Source of the DNA: Paractinoplanes rishiriensis
Lineage (GTDB): Bacteria; Actinomycetota; Actinomycetes; Mycobacteriales; Micromonosporaceae
DNA length: 64,000 nt
Assembly: GCF_016862375.1 (NCBI RefSeq)
Contig: NZ_BOMV01000087.1
Span: 1 to 64,000, forward strand
Direction of reading: 5' to 3'
This document shows, one piece after another, positions 1 to 7,935 of this stretch (positions are counted from its first letter, which is position 1; each line of letters opens with the position of its first letter). The position numbers and the translations under genes are program-made. The notes beneath the pieces are model-generated. The model was given only the letters and a program-made list of their open reading frames with translations. It did no database searches and had not been told where the DNA came from.

Positions 1-126
1 CCCCGGCGAAGGCGACCCCGGCGAAGGCGACCCCGGCGAAGGCGACCCCGGCGAAGGCGACCCCGGCGAAGGCGACCCCGGCGAAGGCGAAGGCGACCCC
101 GGCAAAGGCGAAGGCGACCCCAGCAA
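1..126 (+). repeat. 15-bp tandem repeat (PAKAT-coding)
   Basis: About six near-perfect copies of the 15-bp unit ccccggcgaaggcga open the window, followed by 21-bp variants that insert an extra aaggcg. The unit is five codons, so copy changes keep frame. In the + frame from base 3 it reads Pro-Ala-Lys-Ala-Thr. It probably continues upstream of the window. Confidence 0.9.
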
Positions 127-338
127 AGACGACCCCCACCATGGCGAAAGCCACCCCACCCGACGGCGGCCTGTCCAGCTACCGGCGGGAGGCGGCCGAG
201 TTGTTCGCGGCCTCCGCTCAGCGGCGCCGCCGCCGTGCGATCGCCGATCCTGGACCGATCGTGGAGATCGAGGAGGCACCGTCCACCGCGCCGGCACGGC
301 GCCGCCGGCCCGCGCCGGGCATGTCGGAGCTGGACTGA
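3..338 (+). CDS. C-terminus of a PAKAT-repeat, Lys/Arg-rich protein (5' end off window)
   Basis: The frame is open from the left edge to a TGA at 336-338. It reads PAKAT repeats to about residue 40, then a non-repetitive basic tail with runs of Arg (QRRRRRA, ARRRR) ending PGMSELD. An ATG lies at 141 but is inside the repeat context, so the start is taken to be upstream of the window. Lys/Ala/Pro repeat tails are typical of actinobacterial histone-H1-like or HU-type nucleoid proteins, but no folded domain is visible here, so that identity is inference. A perfect 15-bp stem terminator follows at 371-407. Confidence 0.6.
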   Translation, partial: PAKATPAKATPAKATPAKATPAKATPAKAKATPAKAKATPAKTTPTMAKATPPDGGLSSYRREAAELFAASAQRRRRRAIADPGPIVEIEEAPSTAPARRRRPAPGMSELD

Positions 339-370
339 GGAAGAACACACAACTGTTGAAGAAGCAACCG

Positions 371-407
371 AAAGGGCCCTCCACGCTGCCGACGTGGAGG
401 GCCCTTT
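371..407 (+). terminator. Rho-independent-type terminator
   Basis: Perfect 15-bp inverted repeat (371-385 with 393-407), loop of 7, arms beginning aaaggg and ending cccttt. It lies 33 bases after the stop of the repeat protein and well before orn, which starts at 581. The AAA/TTT ends give it function in either direction. Confidence 0.85.
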
Positions 408-580
408 ACCGGGGGAACGGAGTAACCGAAGGGGGGCTTCGTCCGTTAAGACCAGTTTAGCCCTCGAACCACCAAACTGGAAGTCCCGGCTCGAAAGCGG
501 ACAAAGCGGCGATCGGGCCCGGATGGGTGGCGGGGCGGGACAGCGAAGCGATGTCGGGTACTCGGGCGTAGGCTGTCGGC

Positions 581-1171
581 GTGGCTGATCTTCTGGTGTG
601 GATCGACTGTGAGATGACCGGTCTGGATCTCGGCAAGGACAAGCTGATCGAGGTCGCGGCGCTGGTCACCGACCCCGAGCTCAACGTGTTGGGCGAGGGC
701 ATTGACCTGGTCATCCATGCCGATGACGCGGCGCTCGACGCGATGCCCCCGGTGGTCCGGGACATGCACGCCAAGTCGGGCCTGACCGATGAGGTCCGGC
801 GCTCGACGATCACGATGTCCGAGGCCGAAGAGCAAATTCTGGCGTACGTGCGGGAGCACGTCCCCAATCCCCGCACCGCGCCGCTGTGTGGCAACTCGAT
901 CGCCACCGACCGCGGGTTCCTGGCGCGCGACATGCCCGCCCTCGACTCGCACCTCCACTACCGGATGATCGACGTGTCCTCGATCAAGGAGTTGTGCCGG
1001 CGCTGGTACCCCCGGGTGTACTTCGGCCAGCCGCCCAAGGGCCTCGCCCACCGGGCCCTCGCCGACATCCGGGAAAGCATCCGTGAGCTGGAGTATTACC
1101 GGCGCACGGTCTTCGTCCCGCTGCCCGGCCCGGACGTCGAGGCGGCCAAGGCCATCGCCGCCGAGTTGTAG
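581..1171 (+). CDS. orn: Oligoribonuclease
   Basis: A 196-residue DEDDh 3'-5' exoribonuclease of the usual Orn length, which degrades 2-5-nt RNAs (nanoRNA and pGpG) to mononucleotides in the cytoplasm. Exo I is at residues 7-15 (W-I-D9-C-E11-M-T-G). Exo II is the region around GNSIATDRGF. The C-terminal H-x4-D pair lies in LAHRALADIRESI. The start is GTG 581, which begins directly with the conserved MADLLVWIDCEMTG; no strong RBS is visible. It stands alone, between a terminator and tRNA-His. Confidence 0.96.
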   Translation: MADLLVWIDCEMTGLDLGKDKLIEVAALVTDPELNVLGEGIDLVIHADDAALDAMPPVVRDMHAKSGLTDEVRRSTITMSEAEEQILAYVREHVPNPRTAPLCGNSIATDRGFLARDMPALDSHLHYRMIDVSSIKELCRRWYPRVYFGQPPKGLAHRALADIRESIRELEYYRRTVFVPLPGPDVEAAKAIAAEL

Positions 1172-1266
1172 GTCACCCGTCCGGGTCGGCAACCCGCTCG
1201 ACGACCCTGCGGGGGTTCCGGCTATGATTGCCCGGCACCACGGGGAGAGTTTCCTGTGCGCGCATG

Positions 1267-1342
1267 GTGGTCGTAGCTCAGCTGGTAGAGCACCGGGTTG
1301 TGGTCCCGGGTGTCGCGGGTTCAAGTCCCGTCGATCACCCCA
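1267..1342 (+). tRNA. tRNA-His (GTG anticodon)
   Basis: A complete cloverleaf. The 7-bp acceptor is 1267-1273 with 1332-1338. The D arm is GCTC/GAGC. The anticodon stem CCGGG/CCCGG has loop TTGTGGT with GTG at 1300-1302. The T arm is GCGGG/CCCGT around TTCAAGT. CCA is encoded at 1340-1342. A G at 1266 can pair with discriminator C1339, the extra G-1 of histidine tRNA. Confidence 0.97.
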
Positions 1343-1354
1343 CCTGCACGAGGC

Positions 1355-1381
1355 AAGGTCCGGTCAAGTGACCGGGCCTTT
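1355..1381 (+). terminator. Terminator of tRNA-His
   Basis: 12-bp stem with one G-T pair (1355-1366 with 1369-1380) and a very tight loop, starting 12 bases after the tRNA and ending in cctttg. It separates the tRNA from the gene at 1430. Confidence 0.75.
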
Positions 1382-1429
1382 GCTGTAGGTGAGGTGGGCG
1401 CCAGCCGTGTGATCCACTAACCTGCCCTG

Positions 1430-2419
1430 GTGCTTGGACCTAGCGGGCGGCAACTGCCCGAACTCTGCGCCGATCTGTCGGCAGCCGTGCTGCGGCTCGA
1501 CGAGCGGGCCTCCACCGAGTGCTTCGCCGCCGTGGTGGAGCGGGTCACGCAGGCCGACGAGGCGGAGCTCACCGCGGGCGTGGCCGGGCTGGTGCCGGCG
1601 CTCGAAGGCGTCGCCATCGGCAACGGTGGCCTGCTGGCCGGACTGGTCGCTGGTCTGATCGAGGCGGGCGCCGATCCGCGGCCGGTGCTGCCGGCCCTGG
1701 TCGCCCGGGTGGCGGACGGCTTGGAGCAGGCCGCCGTGTACGAGGCGCTGGCCGAGATGGCCGGCGAAGGGCTGGACAACGACGAGGTCGAGGCGCTCAC
1801 CCAGGCCCGGTTCACGATCAACGGCTGGCTGCCGGGGCTGCTGGTGCCGCTGCAACAGAAACGAGCCCGGCTGGCCCTGCCGCAGCGGGACCGGCTGACC
1901 AGCGCGACGGCCGCGGTGGTCGGCCCGATCGAGGACGCGGCCTGGCTGCTCGGCCTGCTGCTCGTGCTCGACGACGAGCAGATCGTCGTGGTGCACCGGG
2001 AGACCGGCCGGGCGTACGAGGTGACCATCGCCGGCGTCGGCGACAACTTCCAGCTGCACACGCTGCTGGCCGCGGTGCTGGTCGGCGACCCGGACGACGG
2101 CTACCTGCCGGGCGAGTCACCGCCGCCGGAGTGGGTGGCGGCCGCGGCCACCGGCGAGATGGCACCGCCCGGCGGTATCACCGGTCAGTTCCAGCTGGTC
2201 GACGCGGCCGGTACCGACGTGAGCCAGGGCCGTCCCGCCGACCTTCCGCCGGTGGCCGAGCGCCGGGTGGTCGTGCTGGACCGCCCGGCGGTACGGCGTA
2301 CGTGGAATGTGGGTCGGGTCTTTCCGTTGATGTCCCCGGAGATCAACGTCGACCGGGCGTTGCCGGCGGACGAGGCCGCGCGATGGCTGGAGCTGATCCG
2401 GCCGCAGTCGCCGACGTAG
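1430..2419 (+). CDS. Conserved hypothetical protein
   Basis: A 329-residue soluble protein with no recognised domain. The N-terminal third is alpha-helical and Ala/Leu/Glu-rich and looks like a helical-repeat region. The C-terminal half has alternating hydrophobic segments (DEQIVVVHRE, GRAYEVTIAG) suggesting beta structure. No signal peptide or membrane segment is visible. GTG 1430 is chosen because it is the first start after the tRNA terminator, but there is no clear RBS, so the message may be leaderless. Codon use matches its neighbours. Function is unknown. Confidence 0.65.
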   Translation: MLGPSGRQLPELCADLSAAVLRLDERASTECFAAVVERVTQADEAELTAGVAGLVPALEGVAIGNGGLLAGLVAGLIEAGADPRPVLPALVARVADGLEQAAVYEALAEMAGEGLDNDEVEALTQARFTINGWLPGLLVPLQQKRARLALPQRDRLTSATAAVVGPIEDAAWLLGLLLVLDDEQIVVVHRETGRAYEVTIAGVGDNFQLHTLLAAVLVGDPDDGYLPGESPPPEWVAAAATGEMAPPGGITGQFQLVDAAGTDVSQGRPADLPPVAERRVVVLDRPAVRRTWNVGRVFPLMSPEINVDRALPADEAARWLELIRPQSPT

Positions 2420-2440
2420 CCACCGGCGGTGCCGCCGCGA

Positions 2441-4534
2441 TCAGCCGGGGCCGGCCATCGATGCGCCCACGCCGTTGCCGGTGACCAGGAACGCGGTCCG
2501 GGGGTACCGCCCATCGGCTTGGCGCGGGCCGATCGCCTCGGCCGGGTCGGTGGAGCGGAAGGTGTCGGCGCTCCAGCCGTCCAGTTGCCAGCTGTTGCGG
2601 CTCTGCGACGACGTTGCGGAGAGTGAGATCGTGCCGCGGCCGTTGTCGATGGAGGCGTTGGAGCGCAACACCGCGATCTCGGAGCGTAGCCGGAAGCCGT
2701 CGCCGCCGTTACGGAAAGCGGTGTTGTTGGTCAACTCGAGTGCCGCGTTGCCGCCCTCGTCGCTGAAGCCCTCGCCGACGTTGTCCCAGGCCGCGTTGTG
2801 CCGCAGCCGGTGCGCACCGGCGATCACCGGGTCGCCGCCGCCGAGCACGAAGCCGTTCTTGGCGTTGCCGAACGCCCAGTTGTACTCGAACGAGATCCCG
2901 CCGGCGAACTCACCGGTGTCGAAGCCGGCCGGCCCGTTGTCGTACGCGCGGTTGCCCCGGACGAGGTTGCCGGTGCCGTCGCCGAACATGACGCCGAGCC
3001 CGATGCCGTTGCCGAAGAAGTCGCTGTCCAGCACCTGGTTGCCGCTGGTGCCGGGGTCGCGCAGCAGCAGGCCGGAACGCGCGTTGCCGTGCATCGACAG
3101 GCGGCGGAAGACGTTGTCCCGGCACGCGCGGCACACGTACGGGTGACTCTTGGATTTGGTCACCTCGAGCCCCTGCACGGTCCAGTTGGTGGTCCGCTGC
3201 ACGATCGCCCACTCCTCGGCGGGAACGCCCGACGCGTCGATGATCACCCGCTCGTTGCGGTAGTTGCTGAGCACGATGGGCTTGTCCGCGGTGCCGTTGG
3301 TGGTGATCTCGATGCCCTCGGTGGGTCGGTAGGTGCCGCCACGCAGCGCGATGGTCTGTCCGGGCTTCACCACCGAGACCGCTTTACCGAGGGTGGCGTA
3401 CGGCTTGCGGGACGTGCCGTCGCCGGAGTCCGAACCGTTCGGCGCCACGAAGATGTTCGCGTTCTGCACGCCGAGGCCGGCCACCTCACGGCTGGTCGGG
3501 GTGGGGCTCGCGCTCGGGCTGGCCGATGCGGTGCCGCCGCCCTGGACCCGGCGCGCCGTGCCCGGCGCGGCCGATCGGGTGAGGGTGGGTGCGACCACGA
3601 CCGTCTCGCCGCCGGGTGGGAGCGTCTCATAATAGACCGCGTACGCGACCCCGCCGCCGACCGCGACAGTGGTGGCAGCCGCCGCGGCCAGCGTCTTCTG
3701 CTGCACGAGGCTGAGCAGGCCGGCCTTCGTCGCCGGACCGGCCGCGTGCAGCGCCGCCACCATGCCCACCGGCACCGGCAGAGCGGCCATGCCGAGCAGC
3801 AGCTCCTCGGGTGCGACCAGGCCCTCCCGGCGCGGTTCGCATTGCGGGCACTCGCGGACGTGCCGCACCAGACGCTTGCGCCACAGTGGATCGGTGGCCC
3901 CGTTCCAGCGGCGCAACTGGTCGGTCAGCACCGGGCAGCGGGGCCTGGCGCGCAGCGCCCGGACGATGCCGCGGGCCGCGTCCAGCTGGGCCTTCATCCG
4001 CTGCACCCGGACCGCGGCGTGCTTGGGCTGCACCTCGAGGGCGGCGGCCAGCTCGGAGCGGGTCAGCTCACCGCTGGCCTCCTGCCACCACAGCCCCAGC
4101 AAGCGGCGGTCGGCGTCGTCCAGCCAGCGGGCCGCCTCGACCAGCTCGCGTCGCTGGTCGGCGACGACCAGTTCGGCCGCGGTGTGGTCGGCGAAGTCGC
4201 CGCGCGGGTCGGGCACCTCGACCGGGTCGGCCACACTGCGCAGCCGGGTGACCTTCTTGGAGCGCAGGTAGAGCTGGATCTGGCGGTACGCGATGGCGAT
4301 CAGCCAGGATCGGAAGCGGTCCGGTTCACGCAGCGCCGGCAGGCCGCGGATGGCGCGCAGCATGGTTTCCTGCACGACGTCGTCGACGTCCGGGTGACCG
4401 CCGAGAGCCCGGCCGATGATGTTGTAAATCAACGACAGATGTTCGGCGACCAGCTCGTCGAGGGCGCCCGAACTGCCTGCCTGGGCGTCCCGGACGAGCC
4501 GGGCGACGTCCGTCGTGATCTGACTCTGTGTCAC
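2441..4534 (-). CDS. ECF sigma factor fused to zinc anti-sigma-like motif, TM helix and extracellular pectate-lyase-like beta-helix
   Basis: A single 697-residue frame. Sigma region 2 is about 13-95 (with DDVVQETMLRAIRGL) and sigma region 4 about 145-195. A zinc-binding motif H225-x3-C229-x2-C232 resembles that of ZAS anti-sigma factors. One membrane helix lies at about 281-302. A Ser/Pro/Thr linker (about 334-348) follows. Residues 358-697 form a right-handed beta-helix that opens like PL9/DUF1565 pectate lyases (NIFVAPNGSDSGDGTSRKPY, then ALRGGTYR). Predicted topology is sigma inside and beta-helix outside. Actinobacterial ECF families with membrane-spanning, carbohydrate-binding C-terminal extensions are known. 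The pectin methylesterase and pectate lyase genes are divergent from 4858, so a role as a pectin-responsive sigma factor is inferred. Whether the lyase fold is catalytic or only a sensor cannot be seen. Confidence 0.85.
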   Translation of the reverse strand: MTQSQITTDVARLVRDAQAGSSGALDELVAEHLSLIYNIIGRALGGHPDVDDVVQETMLRAIRGLPALREPDRFRSWLIAIAYRQIQLYLRSKKVTRLRSVADPVEVPDPRGDFADHTAAELVVADQRRELVEAARWLDDADRRLLGLWWQEASGELTRSELAAALEVQPKHAAVRVQRMKAQLDAARGIVRALRARPRCPVLTDQLRRWNGATDPLWRKRLVRHVRECPQCEPRREGLVAPEELLLGMAALPVPVGMVAALHAAGPATKAGLLSLVQQKTLAAAAATTVAVGGGVAYAVYYETLPPGGETVVVAPTLTRSAAPGTARRVQGGGTASASPSASPTPTSREVAGLGVQNANIFVAPNGSDSGDGTSRKPYATLGKAVSVVKPGQTIALRGGTYRPTEGIEITTNGTADKPIVLSNYRNERVIIDASGVPAEEWAIVQRTTNWTVQGLEVTKSKSHPYVCRACRDNVFRRLSMHGNARSGLLLRDPGTSGNQVLDSDFFGNGIGLGVMFGDGTGNLVRGNRAYDNGPAGFDTGEFAGGISFEYNWAFGNAKNGFVLGGGDPVIAGAHRLRHNAAWDNVGEGFSDEGGNAALELTNNTAFRNGGDGFRLRSEIAVLRSNASIDNGRGTISLSATSSQSRNSWQLDGWSADTFRSTDPAEAIGPRQADGRYPRTAFLVTGNGVGASMAGPG

Positions 4535-4806
4535 CGCACGCCCTCCCTCACGTGGTCGCGCTGCCGAGACCGGCCCGCGGACCGGGACATAGGCGACTGT
4601 CGCTCACCCATTGCTCCCATGACGTGTGAGGGGAGTGGCATGAACTGCGACAACGGAAGCCGAGCCGTATCGTGACACGCCTCTCCCGAGGCTGTAAAGC
4701 AAGCGCCTCCGAATTAATTTCTGAGGTTTCTGTTGTCGGTCCATCGCTGGGGCGTCTACCAGAGTACCGCCTGTCCCCGAGGCGGTTTCACTCAGCGTGA
4801 CGAAAT

Positions 4807-4820
4807 TGGGAGCGCTCCCG
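4807..4820. promoter_or_regulatory. LacI-family (CebR-type) operator upstream of pectinase genes
   Basis: TGGGAGCGCTCCCG differs from the Streptomyces CebR box TGGGAGCGCTCCCA only at the last base, and it lies 38 bp before the TTG start at 4858. It occupies the 323-bp gap (4535-4857) between the sigma fusion and the pectinase genes. The same gap holds a 7-bp hairpin at 4766-4786 (arms accgcct/aggcggt) that could be an attenuator or leader structure. I see no other gene there. Function as an operator is inferred from family knowledge. Confidence 0.6.
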
Positions 4821-4857
4821 AACCCAGCGTCACGTCTCGTGCGAGAGGATCGGGAAG

Positions 4858-6315
4858 TTGAAGGCTAGACGTCTTTTGGTGTCTGCTCTGGCGGTCGTCG
4901 TCCCCGCGACTGCCGCCATCGTGTACTCGGTGCTGCCGTCCGCCGCGGCCACCACCCCCGTCCCGAACGGGATCTACACCCTGGCATCCGGGTCCAGCGG
5001 CAAGTGTGTCGACGTGGCCGGCAAGTCGACCGCCAACAGTGCCCTGCTGGTGCAGACCGCGTGTGCGAGCGGTGCCACCAACCAGCAGTGGAAGGTGCAG
5101 GGCTCGAGCTCGTTCAACCTGGTCAACGGCAACGGCGGCCGGTGCGTCGACGTGCCGAGCGCCTCGGTCGTCTCGGGCACCCAGTTGCAGCAGTACGGCT
5201 GCGGCGACGGCACCAAGACCAACCAGCTGTGGACGTTTGCGGCCTCGTCCGCCGCGGCCGGGAAGTTCCTGGTCAAGAGCGTCGCGACCGGCCTGTGCGT
5301 CAGCAACAAGGACGGCTCGACCGCGGGTAACAACCCGATCGTGCAGGAGACCTGCTCGGACATCTCGCGGATGCAGTTCTCGTTCAACTACGTCGCGGGT
5401 CCGACCACGCCGCCGACCGCCGCACCGACCACGAACCCGCCGTCCGGCGCGCCGACCGTGGCCAAGGACGGGACCGGGCAGTACTCGACCGTGCAGGCCG
5501 CGATCGACGCGGTGCCGGCCAACAACACCACCCGGCGGACCATCACCATCAAGGCCGGCACCTACCGGGAGATCGTGACCATTCCGGCGAACAAGCCGTT
5601 CGTCACGCTCCAGGGCCTCGGCTCGACCGCGAACCAGACGGTGATCGTCAACAACCACAGCTCGGCCGGCGGCTACGGCACCTCGGGCAGCGCGACGGTC
5701 TTCGTCAACGGCAAGGACTTCGTCGCCACCAACCTGACGATGTCGAACGACTACGGCGAGGGCAGCCAGGCCGTGGCGGTCAACGTGAACGGCGACCGGG
5801 CCGTGTTCCGGAACGTCCGGTTCCTCGGCGCGCAGGACACCCTGCTGCTCAACAACTACCGGTCGTACTACGTGAACTCGTACATCGAAGGCACCGTCGA
5901 CTTCATCTTCGGCGGCGGCACCGGCGTGTTCAACGCCTCGCAGATCTACGAGAAGCGCTCCACCGGCGGACCGATCACCGCGGCCAAGACCGACGCGGCG
6001 AACACGTACGGCTTCCTGTTCTACAAGTGCACGATCACCGGCGCGACCAACAACACCACCCAGCTCGGCCGCCCGTGGGGCCAGGCCGCGCAGGTGCTGT
6101 ACCGCGAGTCGAACCTGAGCGCCACGATCAAGACCGCGCAGCCGTGGACGGACATGTCCGGCAACGTGTGGAAGAACGCGCGGTTCCTCGAATACAAGAA
6201 CACCGGCTCGGGCGCCGGCACCAACAGCAACCGGCCGCAGCTCTCGGACTCGCAGGCTGCCAACTACACGCCGCAGAAGTACCTGGCCGGCTCGGACGGA
6301 TGGAACCCGCTGTGA
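4858..6315 (+). CDS. Secreted pectin methylesterase (CE8) with N-terminal CBM13
   Basis: A 485-residue secreted enzyme that removes methyl esters from homogalacturonan, preparing it for lyases. The N-terminal signal peptide is about 1-32 (basic start, hydrophobic core, PSAAA). A ricin-type beta-trefoil CBM13 spans about 36-180, followed by a Pro/Thr linker and a CE8 beta-helix from about 200 to the end. CE8 signatures are visible: GAQDTL, EGTVDFIFGGG and the LGRPWG loop. The TTG 4858 start follows gaggatcgggaag. The downstream pectate lyase start overlaps this stop (GTGA, 6312-6315), so the two are translationally coupled. The CBM13 is a near copy of the one in the next gene. Confidence 0.92.
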   Translation: MKARRLLVSALAVVVPATAAIVYSVLPSAAATTPVPNGIYTLASGSSGKCVDVAGKSTANSALLVQTACASGATNQQWKVQGSSSFNLVNGNGGRCVDVPSASVVSGTQLQQYGCGDGTKTNQLWTFAASSAAAGKFLVKSVATGLCVSNKDGSTAGNNPIVQETCSDISRMQFSFNYVAGPTTPPTAAPTTNPPSGAPTVAKDGTGQYSTVQAAIDAVPANNTTRRTITIKAGTYREIVTIPANKPFVTLQGLGSTANQTVIVNNHSSAGGYGTSGSATVFVNGKDFVATNLTMSNDYGEGSQAVAVNVNGDRAVFRNVRFLGAQDTLLLNNYRSYYVNSYIEGTVDFIFGGGTGVFNASQIYEKRSTGGPITAAKTDAANTYGFLFYKCTITGATNNTTQLGRPWGQAAQVLYRESNLSATIKTAQPWTDMSGNVWKNARFLEYKNTGSGAGTNSNRPQLSDSQAANYTPQKYLAGSDGWNPL

Positions 6316-6850
6316 AACTGAAGACGAAGCTGATCGGTGCGGCCGCCATCGCGGTCGCGGTGCCCGGCGCGGTGATCGCGGTGACGATGATGCCGTCCGC
6401 GGCGGCCACCGCCCCGGTCGCGAACGGGATCTACACGCTGGCGTCCGGCTCCAGCGGCAAGTGCGTGGACGTGGCCGGCAAGTCGACGGCCAACAGCGCG
6501 CTGCTGGTGCAGACCGCGTGTGCGAGCGGCGCCACCAACCAGCAGTGGAAGGTGCAGGGCTCGGGCCAGTTCAACCTGGTCAACGGCAACGGCGGCCGGT
6601 GCGTCGACGTGCCCAGCTCGTCGACCGTCTCGGGCAACCAGCTGCAGCAGTACGGCTGTGGCGACGGCACCAAGGTGAACCAGCTGTGGACGTTCTCGCC
6701 GTCCACCGCGGCGTCCGGAAAGTACCTGGTCAAGAGCGTGGCGACCGGCCTGTGCATCAGCAACAAGGACGGCTCGACGGCGGGTAACAACCCGATCGTC
6801 GAGGAGACCTGCTCGGACATCTCGCGGATGCAGTTCTCGTTCAACTACGT
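4965..6850 (+). repeat. 429-bp direct duplication of CBM13 module (4965-5393 and 6422-6850)
   Basis: The two stretches align without gaps at a fixed offset of 1457 bp. They are visibly more than 90% identical, with mostly third-position changes, and each encodes the whole ricin-type module of its gene. The linkers and catalytic domains that follow are unrelated, which indicates module duplication or gene conversion rather than duplication of whole genes. Confidence 0.85.
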
Positions 6851-7796
6851 GTCCGGTCCGACCACCGGTCCGACGGCCGGTCCCACCACGACCCCGCCGA
6901 GCAACGGCGGCCGTACGTGGTCCAACACTGCGGACGGTTTCGCCCAGGGCACCACGGGCGGCGCGGGCGGCACGACCGTGACGGTGAGCAACTACGCCGA
7001 CCTGCTCAAGTACGCGACGGCGTCGGCCGCGTACGTGATCCGGGTTTCCGGGACGATCACCTATCCGACCTACGGCGACGAAATGCGGGTCACCTCCAAC
7101 AAGACCATCGTCGGCGTCGGCACCACCGGCCGGATCAGGAACGGCGGCTTCTTCCTCAACACCGGCGTCCGCAACGTCATCATCCGGAACCTGACCATCG
7201 GCGACACCGCCATGGCCTCCGACGACCCCGACGACAAGGACTTCGACTACGACGGCATCCAGATGGACACCGTCTCGAACGTCTGGATCGACCACAACAC
7301 GTTCACCAACATCAACGACGGCTACATCGACAGCCGCAAGGACAGCACGAACATCACGGTGTCCTGGAACAAGATGGGCGACCACAACAAGACGTTCGGC
7401 ATCGGCTGGACCACCAACGTCACGGCCCGGATGACGATCCACCACAACTGGATCTACAACTCCAACCAGCGCAACCCCAGCGCGGACAACCTGCAGTACG
7501 CGCACCTCTACAACAACTACCTGCAGAACTGCACGTCGTACGGCAACTACGCCCGCGGCGGCACGAAGATGGTGATCGAGAACAGCTACTTCGAGAAGGT
7601 CAAGGACCCCTTCTACTACGACACCGGCGGCCTCAAGCAGACCGGCAGCATCGTGGTCAGCTCGTCCGGTCAGCAGGAGACGGGCGGCTCGACCTTCACG
7701 CCGAGCAGCTTCTACAGCTACACGCTCGACCCGGCGGCCAACGTGCCCAGCCTGGTCAAGACCTACACCGGACCGCAGGCCAGCATCAGCATGTAA
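6312..7796 (+). CDS. Secreted pectate lyase (PL1) with N-terminal CBM13
   Basis: A 494-residue secreted enzyme that cleaves de-esterified pectin by calcium-dependent beta-elimination. The signal peptide is about 1-36, CBM13 about 40-183, then a Thr/Pro/Gly linker and a PL1 beta-helix from about 200. PL1 hallmarks are the WIDHNTF box, the acidic calcium-site segment DGYIDSRKDS, and the QRNPSA segment carrying the catalytic Arg region. The frame is open further upstream, but GTG 6312 is preferred: it overlaps the esterase stop and gives a signal peptide that closely matches that of the upstream esterase. Acts directly after the esterase in the same operon. A strong terminator follows. Confidence 0.92.
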   Translation: MKLKTKLIGAAAIAVAVPGAVIAVTMMPSAAATAPVANGIYTLASGSSGKCVDVAGKSTANSALLVQTACASGATNQQWKVQGSGQFNLVNGNGGRCVDVPSSSTVSGNQLQQYGCGDGTKVNQLWTFSPSTAASGKYLVKSVATGLCISNKDGSTAGNNPIVEETCSDISRMQFSFNYVSGPTTGPTAGPTTTPPSNGGRTWSNTADGFAQGTTGGAGGTTVTVSNYADLLKYATASAAYVIRVSGTITYPTYGDEMRVTSNKTIVGVGTTGRIRNGGFFLNTGVRNVIIRNLTIGDTAMASDDPDDKDFDYDGIQMDTVSNVWIDHNTFTNINDGYIDSRKDSTNITVSWNKMGDHNKTFGIGWTTNVTARMTIHHNWIYNSNQRNPSADNLQYAHLYNNYLQNCTSYGNYARGGTKMVIENSYFEKVKDPFYYDTGGLKQTGSIVVSSSGQQETGGSTFTPSSFYSYTLDPAANVPSLVKTYTGPQASISM

Positions 7797-7815
7797 AGCT
7801 TCGCTGAGAGGGGGT

Positions 7816-7848
7816 GGGCCGGCCGGAGACGCACACTCCGGCCGGCCC
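7816..7848 (+). terminator. Terminator of the pectinase operon
   Basis: Perfect 13-bp GC-rich stem (7816-7828 with 7836-7848), loop of 7, starting 20 bases after the pectate lyase stop. There is no U tract, as is common in high-GC actinobacteria. Confidence 0.75.
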
Positions 7849-7935
7849 CGCTGCATTCACCACCAGCACCGGCCTTCTACTCGCACATCTCAATGTCATC
7901 GTCGCCGAGGTACCGACGTCGTTACGCTCGTCGGA

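Noticed and set aside
1..126. Possible CRISPR array
   Set aside because: Units are contiguous without spacers and code for PAKAT in frame with the following protein.
2798..4675. 625-codon plus-strand frame antisense to the sigma fusion
   Set aside because: Shadow of a gene with recognisable sigma, zinc and beta-helix domains; no RBS or domain of its own.
6027..6311. Upstream extension of the pectate lyase frame
   Set aside because: It lies inside the esterase gene; GTG 6312 gives a proper signal peptide and a GTGA coupling.
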